Made by a program: the position numbers and the translations under genes. From Gracilaria vermiculophylla (Eukaryota > Rhodophyta > Florideophyceae > Gracilariales > Gracilariaceae): DNA of 32,740 bases. Numbering within the stretch: the first letter of the stretch is position 1; each line of letters opens with the position of its first letter. Shown here in pieces: positions 10,449-20,631 of this stretch. The notes under the pieces are model-generated. The model did not search any database. It saw only the letters and a program-made list of their open reading frames with translations, and was not told the DNA's origin. The stretch covers positions 3,267,057 to 3,299,796 of the forward strand of contig JAHNZQ020000004.1 in the NCBI GenBank assembly GCA_019155205.2, written 5' to 3'.

Positions 10449-10456
10449 ATGAGTAA
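10449..10456 (+). other. ORF1 stop / ORF2 start overlap (ATGAGTAA)
   Basis: The ORF2 ATG at 10449-10451 lies inside the last codons of ORF1, whose TAA is at 10454-10456. The same 8-nt arrangement (ATGAGTAG) is kept in copy 2 at 20624-20631. This suggests ORF2 is translated by termination-coupled reinitiation. Confidence 0.7.
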
Positions 10457-11579
10457 CCAGGTCACCTCTCCACCTCCACACCCCCCCCGCGCGACTCCCC
10501 CTTCCCCCGCTCCCACCACTGCCTCGTACAGGCAACCGCAGACAACACATAGACATCTGCCCCGCCTACCACTGCCAGACGAATGGCAGGCATCGCTCAA
10601 CACTGACCACCGTGCCGCCACCCGACGAGCAGAAGCCCAATCCGAAAGACGACGCATCCCACCCCAACGGATGACGGTGGCGTCCCCAGATTATTCCCCC
10701 TCTCGAGTACCAGACATGCCAATCGCGGCACCCAGCACGCAACGAATCGAGCGAGCACCATCCAAACCGCCGGCACGCGTGCAGGATCCTCCCTCCATCC
10801 CTGCCCCCAAACCCCTGCCCACGCCCCAATTCCCTGACACGTCCACCTCCTTCGCATGCTCAATCGTCGAGGCGCCTTCGCACATGGGAAACGACCACAG
10901 ACCAGAGGCCAGCCCCATGCTCCCACAGTCCCCGCCCGGCACGCGGACGACCACCAAACCTTCCAAAAGAGAAGCCCTGCCTCGAGCGACATACCCCGCG
11001 ACTGCCCCGGTGACCTCGAACCCCGCGACCGCATCCCCGCCGCACGCCGAACCGCAAACATCACCGACTGCCATGCAAGCTCCACGTCCGCTCAACGAGA
11101 AGGCAATCCCTGAGCCGCAGTCTAAGCCGGCGACAGTCCTGCAGACCGCTGATGGCGATCAAGCGGCAACGGCACAAGGCCACACGGCCTCGCCAGGCGC
11201 TGGCACTGTAAGGACCTTCTGCCAACTGCAGCGCGTTCACAAGCCCGCGCAACCGCCTAGTGGCCACCAGGGAAATGCTTACACCGCAATGAGTGGGCCA
11301 CAGGCGCCCACGAAAAACACAGCCAGGGACGGGCGGGCACCACGCGTCGAAACTACCGCAATCCCGCCAGAGGCAGGCAGCGCGACGACCCGACATCACC
11401 CATCAACCGGAGAAGCCACCGGCGATCTCTCCGGCTCCGACCGCTCCCACCGTCCACGATCACCCCGCACGACGCACACCGACGGGGGCATACCGACCGA
11501 CCACACAGCCTCGCTCGCGCAGAAGCACGGCGTATCCTCCGCCCTCGCATCTCGCACGCCGCACGCACACCGAAGACGC

Positions 11580-12790
11580 AAGGCGGCGCAGCACGACCCT
11601 GCTACCGGCTGGGCCCTCGCTGCTACCCTACCTGCCTCCGCCCGCCCCCCATCAACCGCACACGCCGGCGCGGCTGCGCGGGAACGCGGACCCCATCCCG
11701 CGCTCGCGACTGGCCCGCATCCGGCGCCCAACCGCACCATGACGGCCCGGCATGCCCCCGTAGCTGGCAAGGCCTTCGCTGTTGCCCTCCCCGCCTCCGT
11801 CCGCCCCAAACACCCACGTCCACCCCACACGCCACTACCTAGGCTGGGCATACCAACCGCACACACTGGCCCGGTGGCGCGGGAGTGTGACTTTCCTCCC
11901 GCTCCCATTTCTCGCCAGCCGCACGCTCACCGACACAGCCAGGCGGCGCCGCACGACCCTGCAACCGGCAAGGCCCTCGCCACTGCCTTCTGCGCCTCTG
12001 TCCGTCCCCTCCGCCTACGCCCGCCCCGCACGCCACCAATCGGAGTGGACACACCCACCGAACAGGCAAGCACGGTCGAGCGGGAGTTCGACTCCCACCT
12101 CGCACTCGCATCCCGCCTGCAGCCGACACACTAACGTACCACAACGGCCCCGCATGACCCTGCAACCGACGAAGCCTCCGCTGCTGCCTTCGCTGACTCC
12201 GCTACCTCCGCCCGTCCCCCACACCCGCGCCCACCCCTCTCGTTCCAACCCGGGGCGGGCATACCCACCATCTATACCACCGCGAGCGGATGAGGGTGCG
12301 GCCTTCAGCTCGCAATCGCACCTCGCCCGCGGCAGACCCATCACCGTACCATGACGGCCGCACATAATCCCGCAACCAGTGGGACTTCCGTTGCGGTCTT
12401 CTCCGCCCCCGTCGGCTCCTTGCGCCCCCACCCATCCCACACGCAACAGCAAGGGGTAGGCACATCCACCGCACCCACGTGCGCGGTCGCGCGAAAGCGC
12501 TCCTCCCACCCCGCAACTGCACCTTGTATGCAGCCGACACATCACCGCCCCACGACGGCCCAGCCTTACCCCGAAACCAGCGAGATTTCGGAGGCGGACC
12601 CTCCTGTCTCCGCCTACCTCCCACGCCCACGCCCACCCCGCCTGCCACAACCCGGGCGGGACACACCCACCGGATGCACCGGCATAGCCAAGCGGGAGCA
12701 CGGCTCCCCACACGCACACGTACCTCGCCCGCAGCAGGCGCACCAACGCAACACGACGGCCCAGCCTTCCCATGCACACGGCGAGGCCTC
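11580..12790 (+). repeat. ~200-bp tandem repeats in ORF2 N-terminal region (copy 1)
   Basis: Units recur at about 11616, 11772, 11972, 12173 and 12385, a spacing of about 156-212 bp. In frame they read as variants of DPATGKALAxALPASVRP, then RPRPPRT, GIPT, VARE and a PRPQxAHxR-type end, that is a 60-70-residue repeat. They are cytosine-rich on the plus strand. The array ends where the solo LTR has inserted. Confidence 0.7.
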
Positions 12791-13359
12791 TATTGGAGGT
12801 CAGAGGGGCAAGGGAAGGTTGGAGGGATGATATCAATGTTCACCAGCTCTGGCTTGGATTTACTTGGAGGTGCCTCGACCACGACTTATATAGTGGCTCA
12901 GTCGCACCAACTAGGTTGCATTAGAAATTACACTAAAAATGCGAGACACTCAATACTACCAATCATATTGTAACATGACATAAATGTACTAGCCACAATT
13001 CAATAATGCTTACAACAGCAAGGCACAACAAGGCATGACAGTTCCGTACACTCACGAGACCATGACAATGCACAAAATCTTTCAACCACCTTACACTCTC
13101 TGTATTCCGCCACCACTCGTGTCCATACAGCAATGTATGTGTGTAGTTACCATTACGAGGCACATTACACTAGACCATATCTGGTGTACATTAAGCTGAG
13201 TATGCAATGTGTACACCTGGAAACCACATGGTAGTGAACAACGTGCTGAATAGCACAACTGCACACGTGTACCACACAAAGTTAATATTCAACACAGCCC
13301 ATGGTCCCCAGAACATTTGCTTTTGACCGAAAGTGACAGCATCTGGACCACATCCAACA
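12791..13359 (-). mobile_element. Solo LTR of a Ty1/copia-type element
   Basis: The insert is AT-rich, unlike its GC-rich host ORF, and is flanked by a 5-bp direct repeat gcctc (12786-12790 and 13360-13364). On the minus strand it begins TGTTGGATGTGG and ends GACCTCCAATA, the inverted-terminus form typical of copia LTRs (TGTTGGA...TCCAACA) with the last C changed to T. The 569-bp length and 5-bp duplication fit a solo LTR left by LTR-LTR recombination. Removing it restores the ORF2 frame of copy 1. Its terminal GACCTCCAA also matches the LTR end at 32130-32138. Confidence 0.75.
12885..12893 (-). promoter_or_regulatory. TATA box of the solo LTR
   Basis: The minus strand reads CTATATAAG about 95 bp from the 3' end of the LTR. 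This is a good TATA-box match in the expected LTR promoter position and orientation. The transcription start was not determined. Confidence 0.45.
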
Positions 13360-16300
13360 GCCTCTGCTGCTAACTTCCCGCGCTCTGCCAGCCCCCCTTG
13401 CCCACGCCCAGCCCGCCCGACGCACCCCACGGCGGGCCCGCACGCCGAAAACCCCGGCGCGGTAAGGCGAGAGCCCGGATCCTCCCTCGCCACCTTCTTT
13501 CGACGCCAAGCCTCTGCCCTCGCACGGCCGGACGACACCGTCACCGTGAACTGCGTCAGCCACCCTAAACCGAAAGCTGGTGCTACAAACAAACGGCGCA
13601 GCCCCCCTTCACAACGCCCGAAGATCAAGGCGGCGGATCCCACTCCTCCATACCAGTCCCAGACACCCCCCCCGCGACAGGATGGGGGGACCCCTTCGTT
13701 GTCATGGCAACACGCATTACGACACCGAGCAGAAACCCGACGATCAGCCCATGGCGCTACTCCGTCCCACCCTCACCCCGCGACGACAACGGCACCGGCA
13801 TCCACCGCCAAGACCCACGCACCACCACTAACCCGCCCTCCTACGCCCGGACAAATCCCTGGCCGCTCCCGGAACTGCACCGCGACTCCGCAACCACGGG
13901 AGACACCGCACTTGGGCCACAACGTGGGCGTGCCTCCACAAACCCCTCGCCGGACGATCTCCCACCGAGCACTAGCCCCTACCGGGGAGCGCCCCCGCTC
14001 GCACCCAAGCACGCAGGGGGAACCCCTCGCCGGACAACACGTGCCGCCACAGACACCGACGGAGCACCTGGCAAGACGAACAGCACCACAACACCCGTAC
14101 GCTTCAGATGACGAGCGGCTCCGAGTGGCCCTCTAGAACTGCCGGGGAGCGCTCACTAACCCCATGGGGTGTCAAGCAGCAGTGCAAGCCCAGGAGCTGC
14201 TCGACGTTGATGTGCTTGAGATTACAGAGACATGGCTCAAGGAACAGTCCATTCCAGAAACACTGCTCGGCTCCACCAGGGGCAAACGCAAAACTCACAT
14301 CAGCCTACCTGGCGCCCCCTCTGCCAATCGCCAACGCGTCGGCGGGGTACTACTGCTCCAGAGCAACACCGACATGCGACCAACCCGAATCCACCACAGA
14401 TCCGCAGACGGCTGCCAACTCCTGGCCCTCCGACTACACCGCCTCCGGCTCATCACCCTCATCCTCGTCTACCTACGCCCCCTCACGCCCGCGCCCATAA
14501 TCCGCCTCCTCCTGCAGGACATTATCCGAGTTTCCACAGAACACACCATACTGATCGGAGAATTTAATGCCCGACACCCTGCCTGGGAGTCAGGGTGCAC
14601 CGCAAACAGCCACGGACGGACGCTGGCAGCGTGGTCTGCCCTGCACAACTTCCAAGTCCTCGCACCCTCCTCAGCAACCTTCCAACAGGGCACACGCTCC
14701 AGCACAGTCGACCTGGTCCTCACAAGGGGTTGCCTCGCGCATGGCACCAAGCTCGTCCACGGAACATGGACCCAGCACTCCGACCACCATCTGCTCCTGT
14801 CCGACATCACCATCCCCCGCCGTACCGGGTTGACCTGGCACATATCCAGGCATCGCCTCCGCACGCATCGCTGTCAGATGGAGTCCGTCAGCAGTTATGG
14901 AATCAGCCTACCTCGGCTAACCCAGCGCATTGACACCGTCTGCGACACCAAGGCGCTAGAAGATGTGGCAGCAGACCTGGTGTACGCCATCAAGCACCCC
15001 TTACTGATCCAAGCACGACCGAAACCACCACGATTCCGTCCGGGATGGGCACGGGACCTTGACCACCGCAGTCGGAGGAGACGAGCACTCAGGCGGGAAC
15101 TGGCGCGGAATCCACACGCACAGGACCACGACCGCCGGCTGGAAGAACTCCGACGTCTCGACAGAGAAATACAACGCGAGTACCGACGCCGCAGGCGGCA
15201 GATCCACACGCACCGCCTCCAAGAACTGGCACAGCGAGATTCCTCCGCAGCCACACTGGAAATGCTCCGGCTCCACAGGGAGGACAAACGGAACCTTCCC
15301 CCCTCTACAGCTCGCTCGGATGGGAACGTGGATCCCCTGGAGTTCATCTGCTACATGAGAATGAAGCAAACACATGATGCACAGTTCCGTCCCAGCCCGT
15401 TCACTCCTCCGCCCGACTTCAGGGACCGCCTCGAAGCAGCTATCAATCGCTCCAAACTGCGGAACCACCTGGACCAGATGAGATCGTGAATGAGATGCCC
15501 CGCCAATCTCCAAAGACCATGACTGGTGCCCTCGACTCTCTGTGGCGAGAGGTGGGGGAACTCCGTCATCTCTCGACCGTACTGCGCACAGGCTGGATCA
15601 GACCCGTATTCAAGAAGGGCGACAGCAGCCGACCGAACTCGTATCGCCCAGTTGCATTATTCAGTGTCCTCCGCAAGATAATTTCGTCTGCGGTGGGACG
15701 CCTCCTACAAAAGGCTTTTGAGTATAGCCGGTACCGATGGGGTTATCGGGCCCGAGTGTCCACCGAGGACGCCACCTCACACGCGCAGTCACTCATCAGG
15801 GACGGCGCAACCCACATCGCGGTGCTAGATCTAACCGGTGCCTTCGACTGCGTGCGCCGCGACACGATCTTGAGCGAACTGCAGAGCGGCGTCAACACCG
15901 CACTGCACAGCATGCTTCAAGCCCTGCTCGTGAACACGAGATCGTACACCAAGGGATACCCAAAGGACCGGGAAGGTGTGCGACTGACAGTCGGAATACC
16001 GCAGGGAGACTCCGCCAGCCCTCTACTCCTAAACGTGTTCATAAAAACATTCCTCAGAGATCACGACAATAAGGAGGCTCACTGGGGGACATGCACTGCG
16101 TCCTTCTACTGCGACGACGTTATCCTCTTCGGGCGGAGTGCAGCACGGTTACAACGTCAGCTGGACATGGCATCTGCTTGGGCCGGGAAGTACGACATGA
16201 CCTGCAATGCTGCCAAATCCGTGGTATTCACGGATAGCAGCCCCCCACTCACGTTCAGCGGTACACGCCTCTCCACCACAACAGAGGCCGCCTTCCTCGG

Positions 16301-17134
16301 AGTTACGCTCACGCGCAGTAGCGTTGGCACCACAGTACAGCTCCAACGAGTCCGTCAAGCACATGGACGGCTAAATGGTCTCGCCCGAGCATGTAACGCA
16401 TATTGTATCACGAATATGAGAGTACGAAAGAACCTAGTGCGCAGCGCGGTTTACCCATTGGCAGACTACGGGAGCGAGCTCGCTGCACACACCCCAGCAT
16501 GGACAGCCGCCCTACAACGGCTAGATCAAGCGGCCGTACGCTGGGTCCTGAGGGTCCGGGGGCGAATAGAGACAAGCCGACTGGAAGTCCTAATGGGCCT
16601 AGAAGGACACGAAAGTCGGCGGAAGGCACGGCTGTAGTCGTGGTGCCGCCGACGACAAACAGCCATGACAGAACTGGAAGACGCTATGGAAGACGGCGGA
16701 ACGCCGGTACAACAACGGGAGCTCGCCAGCCGGCATGCGCAATGGAGCCAGACCCACATCTATGCCACGACTTTCCAGCATCTCCGCCGCTTCCCCATCG
16801 ACACACTAAGAGGCTCAGAGGAACCAGGCTATTTTGCTTGCCGAACAACACACCGCCGGACCCAGTGGGTGCAACACCTCAACCGGAACCGAGCCCGTCA
16901 TCTCCCCGGAACGGCACCCACCCACGCAAACGAATTCTGGAACAGGAACCTCGGCGACACAGGACGACGGGTATAGGCGATGTGGCTCATGAACACCATA
17001 CCGCAACACCCCATCACCCAGAGCACAACGGACAGACGAACGCTCAAAGCGGTACTGGAAACAGGGAAATGGACAAAGGCACAAGCACGCACCGTGAAGC
17101 GAATACTCACCGACATCGCAACCGCACTTCGACC

Positions 17135-17270
17135 CCCACCGGCCGCACGGCCGCACGGCCGCGCAGCCGCACGGCCGCACGGTCGACCAGCCGCACAGTC
17201 ACACAGTTGCACAGTCGCCCAGGCGCACGGTCGCACAGACGCACGGTCACACAGCCGCCCAGTGGAATCA
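17135..17270 (+). repeat. GC-rich short repeats encoding the His/Arg-rich ORF2 tail (copy 1)
   Basis: Nine-base-like steps of cgcacggtc/cgcacggcc recur through this stretch. In the ORF2 frame they give PPPAARPHGRAAARPHGRPA and related Arg/His/Ala-rich sequence. Copy 2 has a shorter, rearranged version at about 26800-26905, so the array is length-variable between copies. Confidence 0.65.
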
Positions 17271-17452
17271 CAGCATGGCCCCAGCATGGCCCCACAATAC
17301 AGGGGAGACACAATGTCGAAACGCCACAGCACGGAAGCCCGGCACGGCAAAACACAACGCCGCCGCTAGCCCATACCTCTGAATAGCCGCAACGCCACAA
17401 AACCAGATCCGCAATGCCGCGTTGCCTCGCTTTCGCAGTACTGGACAACCGG

Positions 17453-17533
17453 GCTACCGCAATACCGCGCTACTGCGCAACCGCGCTACCGCGCTACCGC
17501 GCTACCGCGCTACCGCACTACCGCACTACCGCG
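17453..17533 (+). repeat. 9-bp minisatellite (GCTACCGCG)n in the 3' UTR of copy 1
   Basis: Variants of gctaccgcg/gcactaccg repeat in tandem directly after the ORF2 stop region. Copy 2 carries a longer version at 27089-27202. The repeat belongs to the element's 3' UTR, not to rDNA. Confidence 0.75.
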
Positions 17534-17704
17534 AAGGGGCCGAGACGCCGCGCCCATGCAACGCAGGGAAGCGACACCAAGCCTAGTACTACGAGCCAGA
17601 CAGCACTAGCCGGCCGAGCACCACCGGCCAACGTCTTCTACGGACTAGCCACAGCACAGTAAGTGTGTACGCCGTACTCTACCTAGGGGCATTCGCCACA
17701 CTCA

Positions 17705-17710
17705 AATAAA
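17705..17710 (+). promoter_or_regulatory. AATAAA polyadenylation signal, copy 1
   Basis: AATAAA lies 66 bp before the rDNA junction and is conserved in copy 2 (27373-27378). No poly(A) tract follows: the element ends in unique sequence joined to 28S. Confidence 0.45.
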
Positions 17711-17729
17711 GATACAGGCCGGGGCCGGG

Positions 17730-17750
17730 CAGGTGTGACGATCACACGTG
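17730..17750 (+). other. 3'-UTR hairpin of copy 1
   Basis: Two 9-nt arms (CAGGTGTGA and TCACACGTG) flank a CGA loop, pairing except at one position. The copy 2 counterpart (27398-27418) has arms CACGTGTGA and TCCCACGTG, mismatched at a different position. The common ancestor would have had a perfect 9-bp stem. It lies 25 bp before the rDNA junction, where an RT recognition structure is expected. Confidence 0.6.
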
Positions 17751-17775
17751 GCCGACCACCGACTTGATCCGTTGT

Positions 17776-18003
17776 GCTACCTTAAGAGAGTCATAGTTAC
17801 TCCAGCTGTTCACCCGCACTTGATTGAATATCTTCACTTTGACATTCAGAGCACTCCGCAGAAATCACATTGCGTAATCACCGTCCCCGGCCCTCGCAAT
17901 GCTTTGTTTTAGTTAAACAGTCGGATTTCTTTTGCCCGTTGCAGTTCTAGTTCGCTGCATGCTGTGAGCGTCGCTGCCCGTGGCACAGCCAGTAGTATCA
18001 ACC
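17776..18003 (-). rRNA. 228-bp 28S fragment between copies 1 and 2
   Basis: The reverse complement contains the highly conserved block ending GACTCTCTTAAGGTAGC, the R2 target region, and the sequence upstream of it in 28S. It has the same length as the segment at 27444-27671 and differs by about 6 substitutions. It ends at atcaacc, where copy 2 begins, whereas at 27672 the 28S simply continues. It is therefore best read as the left member of a target-site duplication made when copy 2 inserted. Confidence 0.85.
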
Positions 18004-20631
18004 ACCTCGATAACCTCTCGGCTCGTACATATTTCCCGAGCGGACCTCTCTCGCCCCTCCCGCCGATCATCGCAGCCCGTCACCTCAACCCCTCGCCGCA
18101 CCGAACTCAACACGACAGAATGCCTCTCCCACCGAGAGAGGGCGAGCATCAAGACGCCCATTGAGACGCGCGACTGCAGCCACGACCGCAGCCACGACCT
18201 CGAATCAGCGGAAGCGGAGAACGCAGTCCCCAACCACGCCCAACCCCGCCCCGATGTCAACCGCACGCTACAATTCCTTACCCCCGCTCCCACGACTCGC
18301 CGACTCCCGCACCCCAGCCCCGCCATAGATCGGGAACCGCCCCGTGGGAACAGTGCCGCTAACGGTTACATAGCACCGGAAGACGTCGAAATGGAGGACA
18401 ACTCTGGCTCGTATGACACTGCGGACAGAGGAGACCATCAGGCCGTGGTCGCAAACCACGAGCTTGAGGACAAATTTCAGAAGGTCGCAATAAACTTGGT
18501 ATGCCACGGCTGTAAGGCGACGGGACAGCTCCAACTGGAGGTAGATTGGAGCGATCCCGAGATACATGCGGCACGATGCCGCTCCTGCCACCTGGTAACA
18601 GCAGGGCGCGCTCTGCTCTCCCAAGTCGACAAATTCCACGTGTCTACCCTCCAACCACCGGTGGACGGCACATCCCATCAGCAACTTCACCTGACCAAGC
18701 CCCTCATCCCCTGCCCGGGCTGTGGCGAAAAGGACACGCTGTCCCTCAACGGTAGAGCCCCGACCAACCCACAGCTACATGCCGCCAAGTGCAACGCATG
18801 CGGCAAGAAGACCACAGGCGCTAAGCTTCATGCCCTGGTGGCGCAGCACATGACAGCAACACACAATGTCAGCACCGATCCGGAGGGAACACCTGCTACG
18901 CATGGACAACTCCCCTCCCAGCTGCTCCGCACCTACATTGACTCGGCCCTCCAGAACCACACCTCTCGCCTAAACAAACGCATACAAACCCATGAGGACG
19001 TCGTCATGGAACTACAACAAGCACTTCGAACCCAAACCACACCCCTATCACTGGGCGCGCATGACCGCAACACAGTACCCGCTGGAACCCCATCCCACGC
19101 AGCCCCGCACAACTACACCGCACTGGTCAACAAACCCGCCGCCATCACCCAGGAACTCCGCACCCTACGACTTAAAGTGGCAGCCCTCCGCGCGGAGAAC
19201 AATCGCCTTATTGGAGACCTCCGCTCGCTTCGTCCCGGGGTGGAACCTCACCCCCTACAACCCGCCCCCGTACCCCGGACCGCAGACAACGACGACGAGA
19301 ACGGCAAGCAGGTAGCCCCGGCGCATCAGGCTGGTCCCCTACAACCACAGGACCCGAACAAGCCTCAGCAACGTAAGTCCTGGGCCCAGATTGCGGCCGC
19401 ACCCGGCCCCGTGCTTAAGAACCTGGAACCTGTCATGAGAGACCACATTAGCCAGACCCGCGAAGCACTGAAGCAAGCAGAGCTTGCGCCCACCCCGCCC
19501 TGGATCCGCAATGCTAGCCCGACTGCACTATACTTCGCTGGAATCGAAAGAGGACCAATCAGTCAGTATCGCAAAGCGCTCGCGCATGCCATACCCCTCA
19601 GAGCCGTCTTTAACATATCCTTTATCGGTAGAGGTGTCACGGAAATCGTAGTCCATGAGAATATGGCAGATCGACTCACTGTAACCCTCCGAGCACTCGG
19701 ATACCGCCAGCTCAACGACATAGACCCCGTCATAAATTCCCGATTCCAGGACAGCGCGCTCGACACCGAGGACAATATCCATCGCAACGCCTCGGCCTGC
19801 ATGTGGAGATACACGCGTCAGCAGAACAGCCCGCATCCGGTAGCCCAACAATGGTACGCGAAGGCTGCGAGGCGGATCCAGGCCAGATTCCCCGCCGTCT
19901 TCACTGACGAAGGACGCCCAAAAGACCAGCAAATACGAGAAGCCCAGCGTAAGCGCCGGTAAGCACCAGTCAACACGCCACACACGGACACCCAGTCCCC
20001 AGATCCCGACTACGAGCCAGCGCCAAGCAGTACCGACACCGACTCGACCACGGACTCTTCAGCGGAGATCACCACGCTGACCCCAGACGGATTCGTCCTG
20101 GTAACGTAGAAGCGTCGCCGACCAAGCACTGGCTCCGCAAAAACTCGGCAGCCTCCCTCCGATCACCAAATGCGTCCCCGGGCCCTCCGCAAGCAAAAGA
20201 CGGATTGCACATCCCCGGAACGAACACCGCCTTAGGATACCCCTATGGAATCGGAGGATGAGATCGTCCCCATCCCACACGCAGCACACACGCCCCGCCG
20301 CACCGATGCAACCACGTTGGACGAGTCAGAGCGCTACAGCCCACCAGCTACCCTCGCTTATGCGCCAGCCACACGACGGAACTCCCTCACCCTGGCAGGC
20401 CAGAGAGCGGAAAGCGGCGAAGTGCCTCACATCGCTAGCAAGCCGACAGCCGCGGCGGACACACGCATGGAAGTAGATACCATGCCACCCTCGCCCGCCC
20501 ATACTCGAGACCATCGGGGTCCCGAAAACCATCAGCACGACGCCCCCACAGGCAGACAAGAACGTACTGCCGAGAACCAAAGCGCGATCACCCCAGCCTC
20601 CACGCCCGCAAACCAAACCATCTATGAGTAG
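18004..20631 (+). pseudogene. ORF1 (gag-like) of copy 2, 5'-truncated with three stops
   Basis: The frame is open from the 28S junction to TAA at 19960, then broken again by TAG at 20107 and TAG at 20233 before the natural TAG at 20629-20631. No start codon of its own remains. It gives the clearest motif set: CHGC...CRSC and CPGC...CNACGKK zinc-ribbon-like pairs, the coiled coil ITQELRTLRLKVAALRAENN, the segment ALYFAGIERGPISQY / NISFIGRGVTEIVVHENM and the R/Q-rich block RFPAVFTDEGRPKDQQ. Each zinc-like motif has two CxxC pairs about 20 residues apart. Both the two zinc-ribbon-like pairs and the absence of CCHC are consistent in all three copies. Confidence 0.8.
20624..20631 (+). other. ORF1 stop / ORF2 start overlap (ATGAGTAG), copy 2
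   Basis: The ORF2 ATG at 20624 overlaps the ORF1 TAG at 20629-20631. This matches copy 1 (10449-10456) although the stop codon itself differs (TAA versus TAG). Conservation of the overlap despite the stop change supports a coupling role. Confidence 0.7.

Larger units (their letters stand above)
6328..10456 (+). pseudogene. ORF1 (gag-like) of copy 1, interrupted by a 1.3-kb insertion
   Basis: With the insertion and one target repeat removed, the span is 2793 nt, that is 931 codons with no frameshift. The start is the ATG at 6328, matching copy 0. Premature stops are TAG at 6394, TAG at 6664 and TGA at 9455, where copy 2 has AGA. Motifs in order are a basic N-terminus, a zinc-ribbon-like CHSC...CRSC, a second CPGC...CNAC, a coiled coil (ITQELQTLRQEVAALRAENNRLI), then the conserved ALYFAGIKRGPISQY / NISFVG / ENMADRLSVTLRALGYR segment and a Pro/Thr-rich tail. 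The insertion falls inside the conserved segment (between HAIHLR and NISFVG). The natural stop TAA at 10454-10456 overlaps the ORF2 start. The role inferred from position is RNA binding and RNP formation. Confidence 0.8.
10449..17369 (+). pseudogene. ORF2 of copy 1: Pro-rich repeats, AP endonuclease, reverse transcriptase
   Basis: Removing the solo LTR puts 10449-12790 and 13365 onward in one frame. With one 1-nt deletion near 15465 allowed for, ORF2 is about 2115 codons. The first ~1030 residues are Pro/Ala/Thr/Arg-rich with 68-aa tandem repeats. The endonuclease follows from about 14122 (ITETWL, IGEFNARHPAWE, SSTVDLVLTRG, SDHHLLLSDI), then RT (AVLDLTGAFDCVRRDT, GIPQGDSASPLLLN, FYCDDVILFG, AAFLGVTL), an uncharacterised C-terminal domain and a His/Arg-rich tail. 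Disabling lesions are TAA 12132, TGA 12291, TAG 14134 (copy 2 has TGG), the frameshift, TAG 16635 and TAG 16974. The endonuclease GDFN motif reads GEFN here. The stop is TAG at 17367-17369, as in copy 2. No RNase H domain is visible. Confidence 0.85.
6263..17775 (+). mobile_element. Full-length non-LTR retrotransposon copy 1, antisense in 28S rDNA
   Basis: This is the only copy in the window with both ends. The 5' end abuts 28S at gctaga|agccg. The 3' end abuts the 28S block gctaccttaagagag at 17776. Removing the two later insertions (the 8093-9428 patch including one target repeat, and the solo LTR with one target repeat, 574 bp) leaves about 9603 bp. The layout is a 65-bp leader (6263-6327), ORF1 (6328-10456), ORF2 overlapping it by 8 nt (10449-17369) and a 3' UTR with minisatellite, AATAAA and hairpin. 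It is inactivated by several stops and one frameshift. Against canonical 28S recalled from memory, about 71 bp of target between the two junctions is missing. Confidence 0.85.

Noticed and set aside
12015..12836. 273-aa minus-strand ORF; similar long minus ORFs at 11396-11908, 21220-22077 and 22299-22784
   Set aside because: These are shadows of the GC-rich Pro-repeat region. They are Gly/Arg/Trp/Cys-rich because they are antisense to Pro/Ala codons, and they repeat with the 204-bp unit.
17453..17533. Short regular repeats considered as a CRISPR-like array
   Set aside because: The units are about 9 bp with no unique spacers, so this is an ordinary minisatellite in a eukaryotic element.
17776..18003. 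Considered as a group I intron or homing-endonuclease site remnant in 28S
   Set aside because: The flanking inserts encode AP endonuclease and RT with no intron core or LAGLIDADG/GIY-YIG motif. Retrotransposon insertion explains the junctions.
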